From Campylobacterota bacterium (lineage in GTDB: Bacteria; Campylobacterota; Campylobacteria; Campylobacterales; Thiovulaceae), in NCBI GenBank assembly GCA_030152305.1, contig JASKOM010000003.1:124001-188000 (forward strand): a stretch of DNA of 64,000 nt, given 5' to 3'. Every line of letters starts with the position of its first letter. Position 1 is the first letter of the stretch. This document shows, piece by piece, positions 1-8,933 of the stretch. The position numbers and the translations under genes are program-made. The notes under the pieces are model-generated. The model was not told where the DNA came from, did no database searches, and worked only from the letters and a program-made list of their open reading frames with translations.

Positions 1-306
1 TGGAATATCGTGATAAACCGAATAAAAAATTGTATTTGCCGTTGTTTGCATTTGTAACTGCCACATTCCTTTAAACCAATATTTAGATTCTGCGATATCA
101 CCAGTTGAATTACTATCAGGTTGATGTTTAAAACGATTGTCAAACAATGCCAAACTTTGAGTAAATCGAATATGTCGAATTAATTGATCTCTTGCACTTA
201 ATAAATTATTATTATCAAACGAAATCGAGACAAAGCCAATTAACGATACGATTACCAAAACAAATACAAGCTCCAAAAGAGAAAAAGCTGATTTTTTATT
301 TGTCAT
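1..306 (-). CDS. Prepilin-like protein (type IV pilin / type II pseudopilin), 3' end outside window
   Basis: 102 codons are visible; the 3' end lies beyond the left edge. The start shows a short polar leader (MTNKKSA), then FSLLELVFVLVIV, the classic prepilin-peptidase cleavage and methylation motif with Glu5 followed by a hydrophobic helix. The rest (for example SARDQLIRHIRF) resembles minor pilins or GspG/H-type pseudopilins that assemble in the inner membrane and periplasm. Its ATG overlaps the TGA of the upstream sulfatase-like gene by ATGA, so translation is probably coupled. A role in type II secretion, type IV pili or DNA uptake cannot be decided from the visible part. Confidence 0.8.
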   Translation of the reverse strand, partial: MTNKKSAFSLLELVFVLVIVSLIGFVSISFDNNNLLSARDQLIRHIRFTQSLALFDNRFKHQPDSNSTGDIAESKYWFKGMWQLQMQTTANTIFYSVYHDIP

Positions 307-1772
307 TGTTTATTTCTAATTAATATTTCTGTTTTTAATAAAGTCTCGCGGTAAAGTTTTGCTTCATCATATTTTTTAGAAGTTTCGATGAGGTCGCCGA
401 AACCTTTTATCGATAAAGCTCTGTCTTTTGAAACGATCACACCTGAAGCATTTGAACCAAAATGTGGCAAATCTTGTCGCAATAACGAACTTCCAACTGA
501 AAAATATTTATAATTTTTTAACGATAAATCAAATATTGTTGCAAAAATATCTTTATGCGAACCATAAATATTTGTGTCGATATTTTTTATATTATCTCGA
601 ATAGTTTTTGGCAAATAAATATACAGTGGTATTCGTTTTGAATTTAATATTTCATCGTTTTTATATTTCATGATTCCGTCGGCTGTGTGATTATCAGCTG
701 TAACGACAACAATCGTATTTTTGCCAAATTCCGAATTTTTAATTTGTGTTAAAAATTTGCCCAACGAATGCAAAGCATATTGAAAAGATAAAAATCGCGA
801 TTTCGCTAAATTCAAATCACCTCGAATATTCGATTTAAATTCATCAGAAAAAATTAACGACGGCGAAATCCATTCATCAGGCAATTTATACGGCGGATGA
901 TTATCTGTCGTCAAAGCAAAAATAAATTGTGGTTTATTTTTATTTTCATCTAATTTTTTTAAAATATGTTCATATAAATATTCGTCGTGAATTCCCCACG
1001 GATGAAAAAAATCTCGATTTTTATTTTGAACAGTTTTTAAAATATGTGCCTTGCCTTCGACATTATTAAAACCTTGAACATGAGCAAAATCGCCGATATT
1101 TCGCCATGACAAATCACCGCCATAAATAAATCTCGAAAAATAGCCATTATTATTAAATATTTGCGATGGAGCAAAATTAAATTTATGTCGAGACTCTCGC
1201 GATTCAACAAATGGAAGCGATTCGGGTCGAAGTTCAATATTTAATAAAAGTGATTCAAGGCTTTCAATTGTTCCGTTTCCAGTCGAAATAAAATTTCGCC
1301 AAACAAAATCTTCTTCGAAATGCTGTTCAAGTTCGCCAGAAATATTAAAATCTTTGCTTTGATAATCAAGTGGCGGAAGTCCGAAACTTTCGACCATTAT
1401 AAAAATAACATTTGGCTGAAAATCTAAATATTTATTTTCTGGTGTCGAATATAAACAGCTATTTAAAATTTCAGAACTATTTAATTCATCAATTTTATAA
1501 TTTAATTTATTTATTAAATCATAATTGCCATTTTTAAAACTCATTCTTAATTTTAAAGCATCGATAAAATATTTCGCACCATTTTGAGACAACGAATTTA
1601 AAAATTTATCTTCCGAAAGAGTCGGAGTCATTTTGCCAATCGGATACATATCAAAAGTGCCACGAATAATTAATAAATTAACTCCGAGAATTCCAACGGC
1701 AACGGCGATTTTTTTTGAGATATTTTTTATTCTTGCCACCAACATTTTTTTAACCATTCTTTTAAAAGCCAT
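303..1772 (-). CDS. LTA synthase/sulfatase-family phosphotransferase, N-terminally short
   Basis: 489 aa enzyme of the LtaS/phosphoglycerol or phosphoethanolamine transferase family (alkaline phosphatase fold). Visible motifs: VESFG (about residue 127), the nucleophile region GNGTIESLESLL (catalytic Thr), and TADNHTADG near residue 360, which supplies metal ligands. Family members usually have four to five N-terminal membrane helices. Only one (about 23-38) is present here, ending in RGTFDMYPIG, the sequence that normally follows the last helix. The 5' end overlaps the preceding lipoprotein gene by 46 bp. Alternative ATGs lie at codons 6 and 10; none has a strong ribosome site. The gene seems truncated but has a complete catalytic domain; activity is unknown. 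Confidence 0.75.
   Translation of the reverse strand: MAFKRMVKKMLVARIKNISKKIAVAVGILGVNLLIIRGTFDMYPIGKMTPTLSEDKFLNSLSQNGAKYFIDALKLRMSFKNGNYDLINKLNYKIDELNSSEILNSCLYSTPENKYLDFQPNVIFIMVESFGLPPLDYQSKDFNISGELEQHFEEDFVWRNFISTGNGTIESLESLLLNIELRPESLPFVESRESRHKFNFAPSQIFNNNGYFSRFIYGGDLSWRNIGDFAHVQGFNNVEGKAHILKTVQNKNRDFFHPWGIHDEYLYEHILKKLDENKNKPQFIFALTTDNHPPYKLPDEWISPSLIFSDEFKSNIRGDLNLAKSRFLSFQYALHSLGKFLTQIKNSEFGKNTIVVVTADNHTADGIMKYKNDEILNSKRIPLYIYLPKTIRDNIKNIDTNIYGSHKDIFATIFDLSLKNYKYFSVGSSLLRQDLPHFGSNASGVIVSKDRALSIKGFGDLIETSKKYDEAKLYRETLLKTEILIRNKQ
387..394 (+). repeat. GATGAGGT octamer 1
   Basis: Inside the LtaS-like gene; on the coding strand read as GAC CTC ATC (Asp-Leu-Ile). Confidence 0.85.
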
Positions 1773-2359
1773 CGTTGAGCATTTATATAATCTTCGATTT
1801 GATCGCCTTCAGTTTTTTTTGTCAAACTTGATTGATTTTCGAATTTTACAGAACCGCTATTTTTATCAAAAATTCGACAATTTCCTTCGAAATATATTTC
1901 AGAATTTGCTCCTTTTTTGCCATAAAGTTGTTTAATTTCGCCGAACCATTGATATTTTGGTTGAGATCTATTTTCTGACGGATATAAATATATATTATAT
2001 TTTTCGTGATTTTTTCGAAGTTCGTTTATAACAAATTGAGTAATATCTTCTTGAAGTTGTCCGCCCCATTGAGAAATTTCTTCAAATTTCAATTCGCTAT
2101 CAGATAGTTTAAACACGATTTGCGGTCGATTTAAAACTTTTGACAATTCAATTGTGCTAATTCCAACACTTTCGTTTTTTATATTATTAATATTTTTATT
2201 TTGTTGATTATTTAAATCTTCGAATTGTGAAATCGAGTAATAACGAATTCGCGAATATTCACAACTATTTATAAATAAAAATATTAAAATTAATAAAAAT
2301 ATATTATTTAATTTTTTAGCAATGTTTATTTCTAGCCTTTTTATTATTAATTTTATCAA
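1727..2359 (-). CDS. PqiC-like ABC-transport auxiliary lipoprotein
   Basis: 210 aa. A hydrophobic signal (about 19-32) ends in FINSC, a lipobox, followed by RIRYYSI, the YY motif typical of PqiC/YmbA lipoproteins that partner MCE lipid-transport systems at the outer membrane. The C-terminal half alternates short strands and helices as in that family. No MCE, permease or ATPase gene is adjacent: the upstream neighbour is nuoN, separated by a terminator. The only in-frame start in the open frame is TTG at 2359 with no recognisable ribosome site, so the true 5' end is uncertain. The last 46 bp overlap the downstream sulfatase-like gene. Family assignment is by signal, motif and length only. Confidence 0.6.
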   Translation of the reverse strand: MIKLIIKRLEINIAKKLNNIFLLILIFLFINSCEYSRIRYYSISQFEDLNNQQNKNINNIKNESVGISTIELSKVLNRPQIVFKLSDSELKFEEISQWGGQLQEDITQFVINELRKNHEKYNIYLYPSENRSQPKYQWFGEIKQLYGKKGANSEIYFEGNCRIFDKNSGSVKFENQSSLTKKTEGDQIEDYINAQRWLLKEWLKKCWWQE

Positions 2360-2402
2360 GAATTTTTATTTTTAATATATGAAAGATAATTATTTGAATA
2401 AT

Positions 2403-2423
2403 CTCCGCCTGTAAAAAGCGGAG
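2403..2423 (-). terminator. Terminator of the nuo operon
   Basis: CTCCGC / GCGGAG 6-bp GC-rich stem with a 9-nt loop in an otherwise AT-rich spacer, about 30 nt after the nuoN stop. Confidence 0.6.
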
Positions 2424-2455
2424 TTTTGGTAAAAAGAAGTTAATTTAGAAGTTGA

Positions 2456-3946
2456 TTAAAAGCCACTCATTGCTACGAAATATGAAGATATATCTAAAAG
2501 TGGATTAATTGCAAACATTGAAACTACTGTAAAAAATGCAGAAATTCCAAGAACAATTCTTAATGAAATTGAAGCATTTGTCATGTATGCTGAACCATCT
2601 CGATTTACGATTGCATCTTTTAAGAACATATAAACAACTAATTTTAAATAATAATATACGGCTATTGCACTGTTTAATGCCATTATTATTGCCAAAATTG
2701 TATAGTTTGCATTAATTGCTGAACTGATTAAATATAATTTTCCCCAAAAAATAGCAAATGGTGGAACACCTGCTAAAGTTAGCATAAATAATCCCATCAT
2801 TACGGCTCCAAGTGGCATTAATTTTACCATTCCTGCAAATTTCTCAAATGGATGATCGTATCTTTCGTGATATCTAACTCCTCGTTTTCTCGAAGCCCAT
2901 AACATTGCAAAAGCTCCTAAGTTTGCAAATGCAAACAGAATCCAATATAAAAAGATACCACTATTTGATTGTGTTGTTCCGATCATAATTGCTGACATTA
3001 CAAATCCTGTGTGTGAAATACTTGAATATGCAAGCATTCTTTTTACATCGCTTTGAATTAAAGCCCAAATATTTGCCATTGTCATTGTAATTACGACGAC
3101 TGCATATAAAATATATTCAACCCAATCAATTCCACTGTGAATTAATTGTTCAAAAATTCTTATTGCAACAACAAAAGATGCTATTTTTGGAACAACTGAA
3201 ATATAACCTGCTAAAGCCGCCGATGAACCTTCATAGACATCTGGAACCCAAGTATGAAATGGAACAATTGCAAGTTTAAATCCAAATGAAGCTATAAAAA
3301 ATACAGCCGAAGTGATAATTAAAATTGCTGGTTCAAAATTTCTAGCTTCAAGAACTTCGAATATTTTATATAATTCAACACTGCCTGTTAAACCGTATAA
3401 AATCATTGATCCGAAAGCATAAAAACTTGCGGCAAGTGCTCCCATTGTGAAATATTTAATAGCTGCTTCAAATGATTTATCTTTGTTATGTAACACGATC
3501 ATCGTGTATAAAGCTAAACTTGCTGTTTCAAGTCCAACAAAAATTGTGATGAGGTTATCACTTGCAACCATAAATTGAAACCCTGAAATCATAAATAAAA
3601 ACAGAGCAAAAAATTCTGGATATTGATATTCGTGAAATCTGTTACTTGCAAATGCAAAAGATATAAATAAAATCGAAGCACCAAGAATTATAATTTGTGA
3701 TAAAACCGCGATTCCATCGATAAACATTACATCGAAAAAGCCTCGTGTGTTTAAATCAAGTGTTATAACAGCACCTAAATCCATTAACGAAAACATGATC
3801 GAAATCACGATATAAATAGATTTATCAAGATTGCTTTTTAACAAATCGATAAATAAAATTAATAAACCGCCTGTTATTGCTATTAACATAGGCAGGAGAG
3901 TTGCAAAGTTTAGCGACTCAAACGATACGGAGACTGGCTCAAGCAT
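2456..3946 (-). CDS. nuoN: NADH-quinone oxidoreductase subunit N
   Basis: 496 aa, about 14 transmembrane helices, one of the three antiporter-like proton-pumping subunits of Complex I. Characteristic elements are GLETASLALYTM (conserved Glu of TM5, near 140), PFHTWVPDVYEGSS (about 227-241) and RMLAYSSISHTGF (about 303). Length is normal for the family. It is the last gene of the nuo operon; its ATG overlaps the nuoM stop by one base (TAATG), suggesting coupled translation. A terminator hairpin follows. Confidence 0.97.
   Translation of the reverse strand: MLEPVSVSFESLNFATLLPMLIAITGGLLILFIDLLKSNLDKSIYIVISIMFSLMDLGAVITLDLNTRGFFDVMFIDGIAVLSQIIILGASILFISFAFASNRFHEYQYPEFFALFLFMISGFQFMVASDNLITIFVGLETASLALYTMIVLHNKDKSFEAAIKYFTMGALAASFYAFGSMILYGLTGSVELYKIFEVLEARNFEPAILIITSAVFFIASFGFKLAIVPFHTWVPDVYEGSSAALAGYISVVPKIASFVVAIRIFEQLIHSGIDWVEYILYAVVVITMTMANIWALIQSDVKRMLAYSSISHTGFVMSAIMIGTTQSNSGIFLYWILFAFANLGAFAMLWASRKRGVRYHERYDHPFEKFAGMVKLMPLGAVMMGLFMLTLAGVPPFAIFWGKLYLISSAINANYTILAIIMALNSAIAVYYYLKLVVYMFLKDAIVNRDGSAYMTNASISLRIVLGISAFFTVVSMFAINPLLDISSYFVAMSGF
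3548..3555 (+). repeat. GATGAGGT octamer 2
   Basis: In nuoN, coding strand AAC CTC ATC (Asn-Leu-Ile). Confidence 0.85.
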
Positions 3947-5481
3947 TATTTTTCCTCCTCACCTAAATTCATTTTTATATTTGGAATAATTTTTTTAGCT
4001 TCTTCTGTTACGGCTTTTTGGTGCATCAATGAAATAACTGTTTTGACACTGTTATCTATTGGTTCTAAAATTGGTTTTGGATAAACACCTAGAACAACAA
4101 CTAAAATAGCTAACGGAACTAACGAGAAATATTCTCGAACATTTAAATCTTGTAATTTGCTATTTTCTGGATTTGTTATTTTTCCGAAAAATGCTTTTTT
4201 ATAAGCTGATAACATATAAATAGCTCCAACGACAACAGCACTTGTTGCTAAAATTGTCATAATATGAGAATATTTATAAAAACCTGCTAAACTTAAAAAT
4301 TCGCCAACGAATCCAATTGTTAAAGGTAACCCAACTGAAGCCATTGCCATAATTCCAAAAATTAAAGCATATCGAGGCATAACGGAAGCTAAACCGCCAA
4401 ATTGATCCATCATTTTTGTATGTCGTCTGTCATAAATTACACCGACTAATAAAAACAATGCTCCACTGACGATTCCGTGAGAAATCATTAAAAATATCGA
4501 ACCTGTTATTCCTTCTGGATTTAATGCAAAAGTTCCTAAAATTACAACACCCATATGCGAAATCGATGAATAAGCTACAAGCTGTTTAATATCTTTTTGT
4601 GCATAAGCTACCATTGCTGTATAAATAATCATGATTATCGATAAAATCGCAATCGGTGTTAAAAAATATACTGTTGCATCTGGATAAAGTGGAAGTGAAA
4701 ATCTTATGAAACCGTAAGCTCCCATTTTTAAAAGAATTGCTGCAAGAATTACTGATCCAACTGTTGGAGCTTGACCGTGTGCATATGGCAACCAAGTATG
4801 AAATGGAAACATTGGAACTTTGACAGCTAAACCAATAAAAAATGCACTAAATAACCATAATTGATAATCAAGTGGAAGTTGTAATCTATACCATTCTAAT
4901 AATGAGAAACTCCATGTTCCTGATGCTTGATAATATAAATATGCCATGTATAACATACCGACAAGCATAATAAGCGACCCTGAAAATGTATATAAAAAGA
5001 ATTTAATCGATGCATAAATTCTTTTTTCTCCACCCCAAGCTCCGATAATATATAACATTGGAACAAGTGATAATTCCCAGAATAAATAAAATAATATTGC
5101 ATCAAGTGCTACGAATACACCGACCATTGTCATTTCGAGAAATAATAAAGTTAATAAAAGTTCTCGTAAATCATCTGTGTCGTCAGCAACTGAAATTACT
5201 CCTATTAAAGTCATAAATGTTGAAAGAACAACTAAAAATAGAGAAATTCCATCTAAGCCGATGAGGTATTGAACACCAAAAGCCGAAATTAAATTTCCTT
5301 GTTCAACAAATTGCATTCCGATTTGATTAGAATCAAATAAAAACCATAAATAAAGCGAAAGAATAAATTCCATCGAAGCAACAGCTATAACATAAGGCTT
5401 AATCGATTGACGATCAATTAAAAAGCCCAAAAGTCCCGCTATTGCAGGAAAGAAAATTAAAATAGATAAAATATGATCCAT
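3946..5481 (-). CDS. nuoM: NADH-quinone oxidoreductase subunit M
   Basis: 511 aa, about 14 transmembrane helices, the second antiporter-like proton channel of Complex I. WELSLVPML (about 136-144) carries the conserved TM5 glutamate. PFHTWLPYAHGQAPTVGS (about 227-244) and QLVAYSSISHMG (about 303) are family signatures including the central lysine region. Length is normal. The stop overlaps the nuoN start and the start overlaps the nuoL stop, both as TAATG. The C-terminal tail is charged and cytoplasmic (EEAKKIIPNIK). Confidence 0.97.
   Translation of the reverse strand: MDHILSILIFFPAIAGLLGFLIDRQSIKPYVIAVASMEFILSLYLWFLFDSNQIGMQFVEQGNLISAFGVQYLIGLDGISLFLVVLSTFMTLIGVISVADDTDDLRELLLTLLFLEMTMVGVFVALDAILFYLFWELSLVPMLYIIGAWGGEKRIYASIKFFLYTFSGSLIMLVGMLYMAYLYYQASGTWSFSLLEWYRLQLPLDYQLWLFSAFFIGLAVKVPMFPFHTWLPYAHGQAPTVGSVILAAILLKMGAYGFIRFSLPLYPDATVYFLTPIAILSIIMIIYTAMVAYAQKDIKQLVAYSSISHMGVVILGTFALNPEGITGSIFLMISHGIVSGALFLLVGVIYDRRHTKMMDQFGGLASVMPRYALIFGIMAMASVGLPLTIGFVGEFLSLAGFYKYSHIMTILATSAVVVGAIYMLSAYKKAFFGKITNPENSKLQDLNVREYFSLVPLAILVVVLGVYPKPILEPIDNSVKTVISLMHQKAVTEEAKKIIPNIKMNLGEEEK
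5260..5267 (+). repeat. GATGAGGT octamer 3
   Basis: In nuoM, coding strand TAC CTC ATC GGC (Tyr-Leu-Ile-Gly). Confidence 0.85.
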
Positions 5482-7415
5482 TAGTGTGCGACCCCTTGTT
5501 GTAAAAGAGTTAATATCGAATCAGCATATGTATATCCGATTGCAGATAATAAAAGAATTGTTAAACCAATTGTCATCCATCGAAGCATAAGCGATAAATT
5601 TCCACTTTGCATTTCTCGAGTATTTTCTCCAGTTGAAAGCAAACATTTTCCAATGCCATCAACAGTAGCATCAACTATTTTTAAATCTATACTTTTCCAG
5701 AATAATTCAGAAAGTTCTCGATATGGTTTCGAAAAGACCTCATCGTAAATTTTTGGAATGTAATATTGATTATCTAATAATTTGTAAAAGAAATTACCTC
5801 TGAAAGCATTACTAAATAAGCCCTCTCGGAACATATTTGAGAAAACAGCAATTACAATACCTGTTACAGCAATTGAAGTCGTAACGATTACAAGTTGTCC
5901 AATTGTTTCATGAATTTGTTCAGAGAAACTATAAGCAGGTAAAATTTTTGTTACGAATTCAACAAATTGATGTTCGAAAAGACCAGCAACAATTGCAAGA
6001 ACGGCAAGAGGAGTCATTGCCCAAAGCATAAATCCGTGAGCTTCGTGTGGGTGAATTCCGAAATCTTTATATCTTGATGAACCGAAAAATACAAGCATAA
6101 CAACTCTAAATGAATAGAAAGCGGTTAAACCAGCAGTTAGCCATAAAGTTCCCCATAAAATATAATGTTGTGTATCGAAAGCAACTTCTAAGATTTTATC
6201 TTTTGAGAAGAAACCAGCAAATGGATAAATTCCAGAAAGAGCAACTGAAGCAATAAGCATTAAAATAGCCGTTCCAAGCATAACTTTTCTCAAACCGCCC
6301 ATTTTCATGATATTTAATTCGTCTTCCATTGCATGCATAACATTTCCAGCACCTAAAAATAAAAGAGCCTTAAAGAAAGCATGAGTAACTAAATGGAAAA
6401 GAGCGATCCAATAAGCACCAAGCCCACCAGCAACAAACATATAGCCTAATTGTGATAATGTCGAATAAGCGATAACTCGTTTAATATCTCGATTAACTAG
6501 AGCCATTGTTGCGGCAAATAATGCTACGAATGCACCTAATGAAGCGATAAAAAATCCAACTTCTGGAACAAGACTAAAAATTTCATTTGCTCGAATTACT
6601 AAATATACACCAGCTGTAACCATTGTTGCCGCATGAATTAATGCTGAAACAGGAGTTGGTCCTTCCATTGCATCGGCTAACCAAGTATGAAGTGGAAATT
6701 GTGCTGATTTACCCATTGCTCCGATAAATAAAAATATTGCTATCATCGTTACAACATCAACAGGAACAGAACTTATTTTTGCAAAAACTTCATCATATTG
6801 AAGAGTTCCCATTGTCCAATAAATCATAAATATTCCGATCAACATTCCTAAGTCTGCGATTCTGTTCATGATAAATGCTTCGTTGGCTGCCCAAGTTGCA
6901 CTTTCTTTTTCATACCAGAAACCGATTAAAAGCCAAGAACATAAACCGACACCTTCCCAACCGATAAATAAGCCTAAGAAATTATCACTCATAACTAAAA
7001 ACATCATCGAAAATACGAATGCTGAAAGATATGAGAAAAATCGATTAAATCCTTTGTCTTTTTCCATGTAGCCAATCGAATAAAAATGAACAACTGTTGA
7101 AACAAGTGTAACAACAAGCATCATCGTTACAGAAACATGATCAGCAACAAAACCAAAAGGAACTTTTAAATCTCCTGCTGAAATCCAGTCCATCATCATT
7201 ACATTGACAACTGAACCGCCAAAATAAAGATGTAAAAACAGACCAACTGATGCTAAAAACGATAAGAAAATTAATAATGATGAAATCACACCGACATTAA
7301 TTTTTTTCGGAGAAGCTCCATAAATTCCAGCAAACAGCGAACTAACAAGTGGCGAAAAAAGAGCGACATATAATAATGTCTTTGTATCAATAAATTCGTT
7401 AATATTAAAACTCAT
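5481..7415 (-). CDS. nuoL: NADH-quinone oxidoreductase subunit L
   Basis: 644 aa, the largest antiporter-like subunit of Complex I, at the distal end of the membrane arm. GWEGVGLCSWLLIGFWY (about 153-169), FPLHTWLADAMEGPTPVSA (about 241-259) and RVIAYSTLSQLGYM (about 311) are diagnostic. The C-terminal 150 residues correspond to the long lateral helix plus anchoring helix that braces the other pump modules. Length and motifs are normal. The start lies 6 bp after the nuoK stop. Confidence 0.97.
   Translation of the reverse strand: MSFNINEFIDTKTLLYVALFSPLVSSLFAGIYGASPKKINVGVISSLLIFLSFLASVGLFLHLYFGGSVVNVMMMDWISAGDLKVPFGFVADHVSVTMMLVVTLVSTVVHFYSIGYMEKDKGFNRFFSYLSAFVFSMMFLVMSDNFLGLFIGWEGVGLCSWLLIGFWYEKESATWAANEAFIMNRIADLGMLIGIFMIYWTMGTLQYDEVFAKISSVPVDVVTMIAIFLFIGAMGKSAQFPLHTWLADAMEGPTPVSALIHAATMVTAGVYLVIRANEIFSLVPEVGFFIASLGAFVALFAATMALVNRDIKRVIAYSTLSQLGYMFVAGGLGAYWIALFHLVTHAFFKALLFLGAGNVMHAMEDELNIMKMGGLRKVMLGTAILMLIASVALSGIYPFAGFFSKDKILEVAFDTQHYILWGTLWLTAGLTAFYSFRVVMLVFFGSSRYKDFGIHPHEAHGFMLWAMTPLAVLAIVAGLFEHQFVEFVTKILPAYSFSEQIHETIGQLVIVTTSIAVTGIVIAVFSNMFREGLFSNAFRGNFFYKLLDNQYYIPKIYDEVFSKPYRELSELFWKSIDLKIVDATVDGIGKCLLSTGENTREMQSGNLSLMLRWMTIGLTILLLSAIGYTYADSILTLLQQGVAH
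5737..5744 (-). repeat. GATGAGGT octamer 4 (reverse)
   Basis: In nuoL, coding strand GAT GAG GTC (Asp-Glu-Val). Confidence 0.85.
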
Positions 7416-7421
7416 ATTTAA

Positions 7422-7736
7422 TTAACCTTTCATTGATTGAAGCGAATCAAGATCAACAGTATTATGTCGTTTGAACCAGATTACAAGAAGACCTAATCCG
7501 ATAGCGACTTCACTAGCAGCAATTGCGATTATAAAAAATGCAAACATTTGACCAGTTAAATCACCATAATAATTAGAAATAGCAACTAAACCGACATTAA
7601 CGGCATTGAGCATAATTTCAGTTGCAAAAAATAGCATTAATAAATTTTTGCGAACGATTACACCGTATAATCCTATAAAAAATAGAATCGACGATAATAA
7701 TAAATAATGCTCTAGCGATATGATCATAGAACCCAT
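7422..7736 (-). CDS. nuoK: NADH-quinone oxidoreductase subunit K
   Basis: 104 aa with three transmembrane helices, as expected for NuoK. The middle helix holds FATEIMLNAVN with the conserved membrane glutamate; a second conserved Glu lies in ASEVAIGLGLLV of the third helix. Both belong to the proton path in the membrane arm of Complex I. The start directly follows the nuoJ stop; an alternative ATG is at codon 4 (MIISLEHY), which matches the usual NuoK start slightly better. Confidence 0.95.
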   Translation of the reverse strand: MGSMIISLEHYLLLSSILFFIGLYGVIVRKNLLMLFFATEIMLNAVNVGLVAISNYYGDLTGQMFAFFIIAIAASEVAIGLGLLVIWFKRHNTVDLDSLQSMKG

Positions 7737-8264
7737 TTATTTTGTCTCCTCAATATCAGATAGCATATCCATTTTTTTACCAGCCATTAAAATTCCGCCA
7801 ATCATTGCAACTAAAAGCATGACCGCCGCTAATTCAAATGGAACGAGATATTTCGTAAAAAGAACCATTCCGACATCTTGAGTATTTCCAACACCTTGAT
7901 GAATTGGATAAAGAGCCTGAATAGCATCAGAATTAATAGGTGCTGTCATAATAAATACGACTAAAATAGCACTAATCGAAGTTAATAAAAATATCATTTT
8001 TTTAGAATTAACTTCAATTACATTTTTAGCTGTATCAAAAAATATCATAGCAAAAGCATATAGTGCAATTACTGCTCCTGTATAAACTATTAACTGAACA
8101 ACACCTAGAAAATCTGCATTTAATAAAAAGAATAATCCTGAAATAAAAATCATTCCTGATGCTAAAGCCGACATTGAATAAAGAGCATTTTTAGAAGTTA
8201 CAACCACGAGAAACGAGGAAATAATTAAAAATGCAAAAGTATAAAAAGCTATTGTTTCGAACAT
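7737..8264 (-). CDS. nuoJ: NADH-quinone oxidoreductase subunit J
   Basis: 175 aa, five predicted transmembrane helices. VVQLIVYTGAVIALYAFAMI contains the NuoJ signature helix (helix with the pi-bulge next to the quinone-proximal proton path). Length fits the family. The C-terminal tail (KKMDMLSDIEETK) is cytoplasmic and charged. It sits in normal operon order between nuoI and nuoK, 30 bp downstream of nuoI. Confidence 0.95.
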   Translation of the reverse strand: MFETIAFYTFAFLIISSFLVVVTSKNALYSMSALASGMIFISGLFFLLNADFLGVVQLIVYTGAVIALYAFAMIFFDTAKNVIEVNSKKMIFLLTSISAILVVFIMTAPINSDAIQALYPIHQGVGNTQDVGMVLFTKYLVPFELAAVMLLVAMIGGILMAGKKMDMLSDIEETK

Positions 8265-8294
8265 GTTTTTATATTTTTTAACCTTTCTGTTATT

Positions 8295-8906
8295 TTAATA
8301 TGCCAAAGGTGTCTTTTTGACAAGTTGATCAGCATTTGGCGATAATGCACCAAATCCAGAAAACTCTTTTTGCTGTTTTAAAAAATCAATAGGAGTTAAC
8401 ATGTCATCTTTCAAGACAAAATGGGCTCGTTGTTCGCTGACATTTTCATATCTTGAACCATGGACGATTGCAAGTTCTGGACAAACTTCAGCACAATAGC
8501 CACAAAAAATACATCTACCTAAATTAATCGAATATTCGACGACTTCTTTTCTGCTATTTTCATCGACTCGAGTATCCATTCGAATACAATCAGCAACACA
8601 TATTTTTTCACAAAGTCCGCAACCAATACATCTTTCATTTCCACTTTCTAATAATCTTAAAAGTTTATGAACTGCTCGATATCTTGGACCAATTGGAAGA
8701 ACTTCTGACGGATATTGAACTGTATGAATTTTAAATTTCAACATTTCTCTTAATACGACCCAAAGACCGACGAATAATTCTTTACCGACTCCCCGTTTTA
8801 CGACCTGTTTAAATTTATCCCAACCTGAAGTCGGGTAATTTTCAATATTAACAGGAACATAATTTTGAGAGCCTATATTTCTATTTTTAAAAGCATCTAA
8901 ACTCAC
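8295..8906 (-). CDS. nuoI: NADH-quinone oxidoreductase subunit I, 2x[4Fe-4S]
   Basis: 203 aa peripheral subunit carrying clusters N6a and N6b, which relay electrons to NuoB. The two ferredoxin motifs are complete: Cys93/96/99/103 with Cys107 starting the second set, and Cys132/135/138/142. An N-terminal amphipathic helix region ([16 protein letters not shown]) anchors the protein at the membrane. About 40 residues longer at the N terminus than the shortest homologues. Same-strand neighbours nuoH and nuoJ confirm the identity. Confidence 0.96.
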   Translation of the reverse strand: MSLDAFKNRNIGSQNYVPVNIENYPTSGWDKFKQVVKRGVGKELFVGLWVVLREMLKFKIHTVQYPSEVLPIGPRYRAVHKLLRLLESGNERCIGCGLCEKICVADCIRMDTRVDENSRKEVVEYSINLGRCIFCGYCAEVCPELAIVHGSRYENVSEQRAHFVLKDDMLTPIDFLKQQKEFSGFGALSPNADQLVKKTPLAY

Positions 8907-8933
8907 TAATTGCTCCTCTTTTTAAAATTTAAA

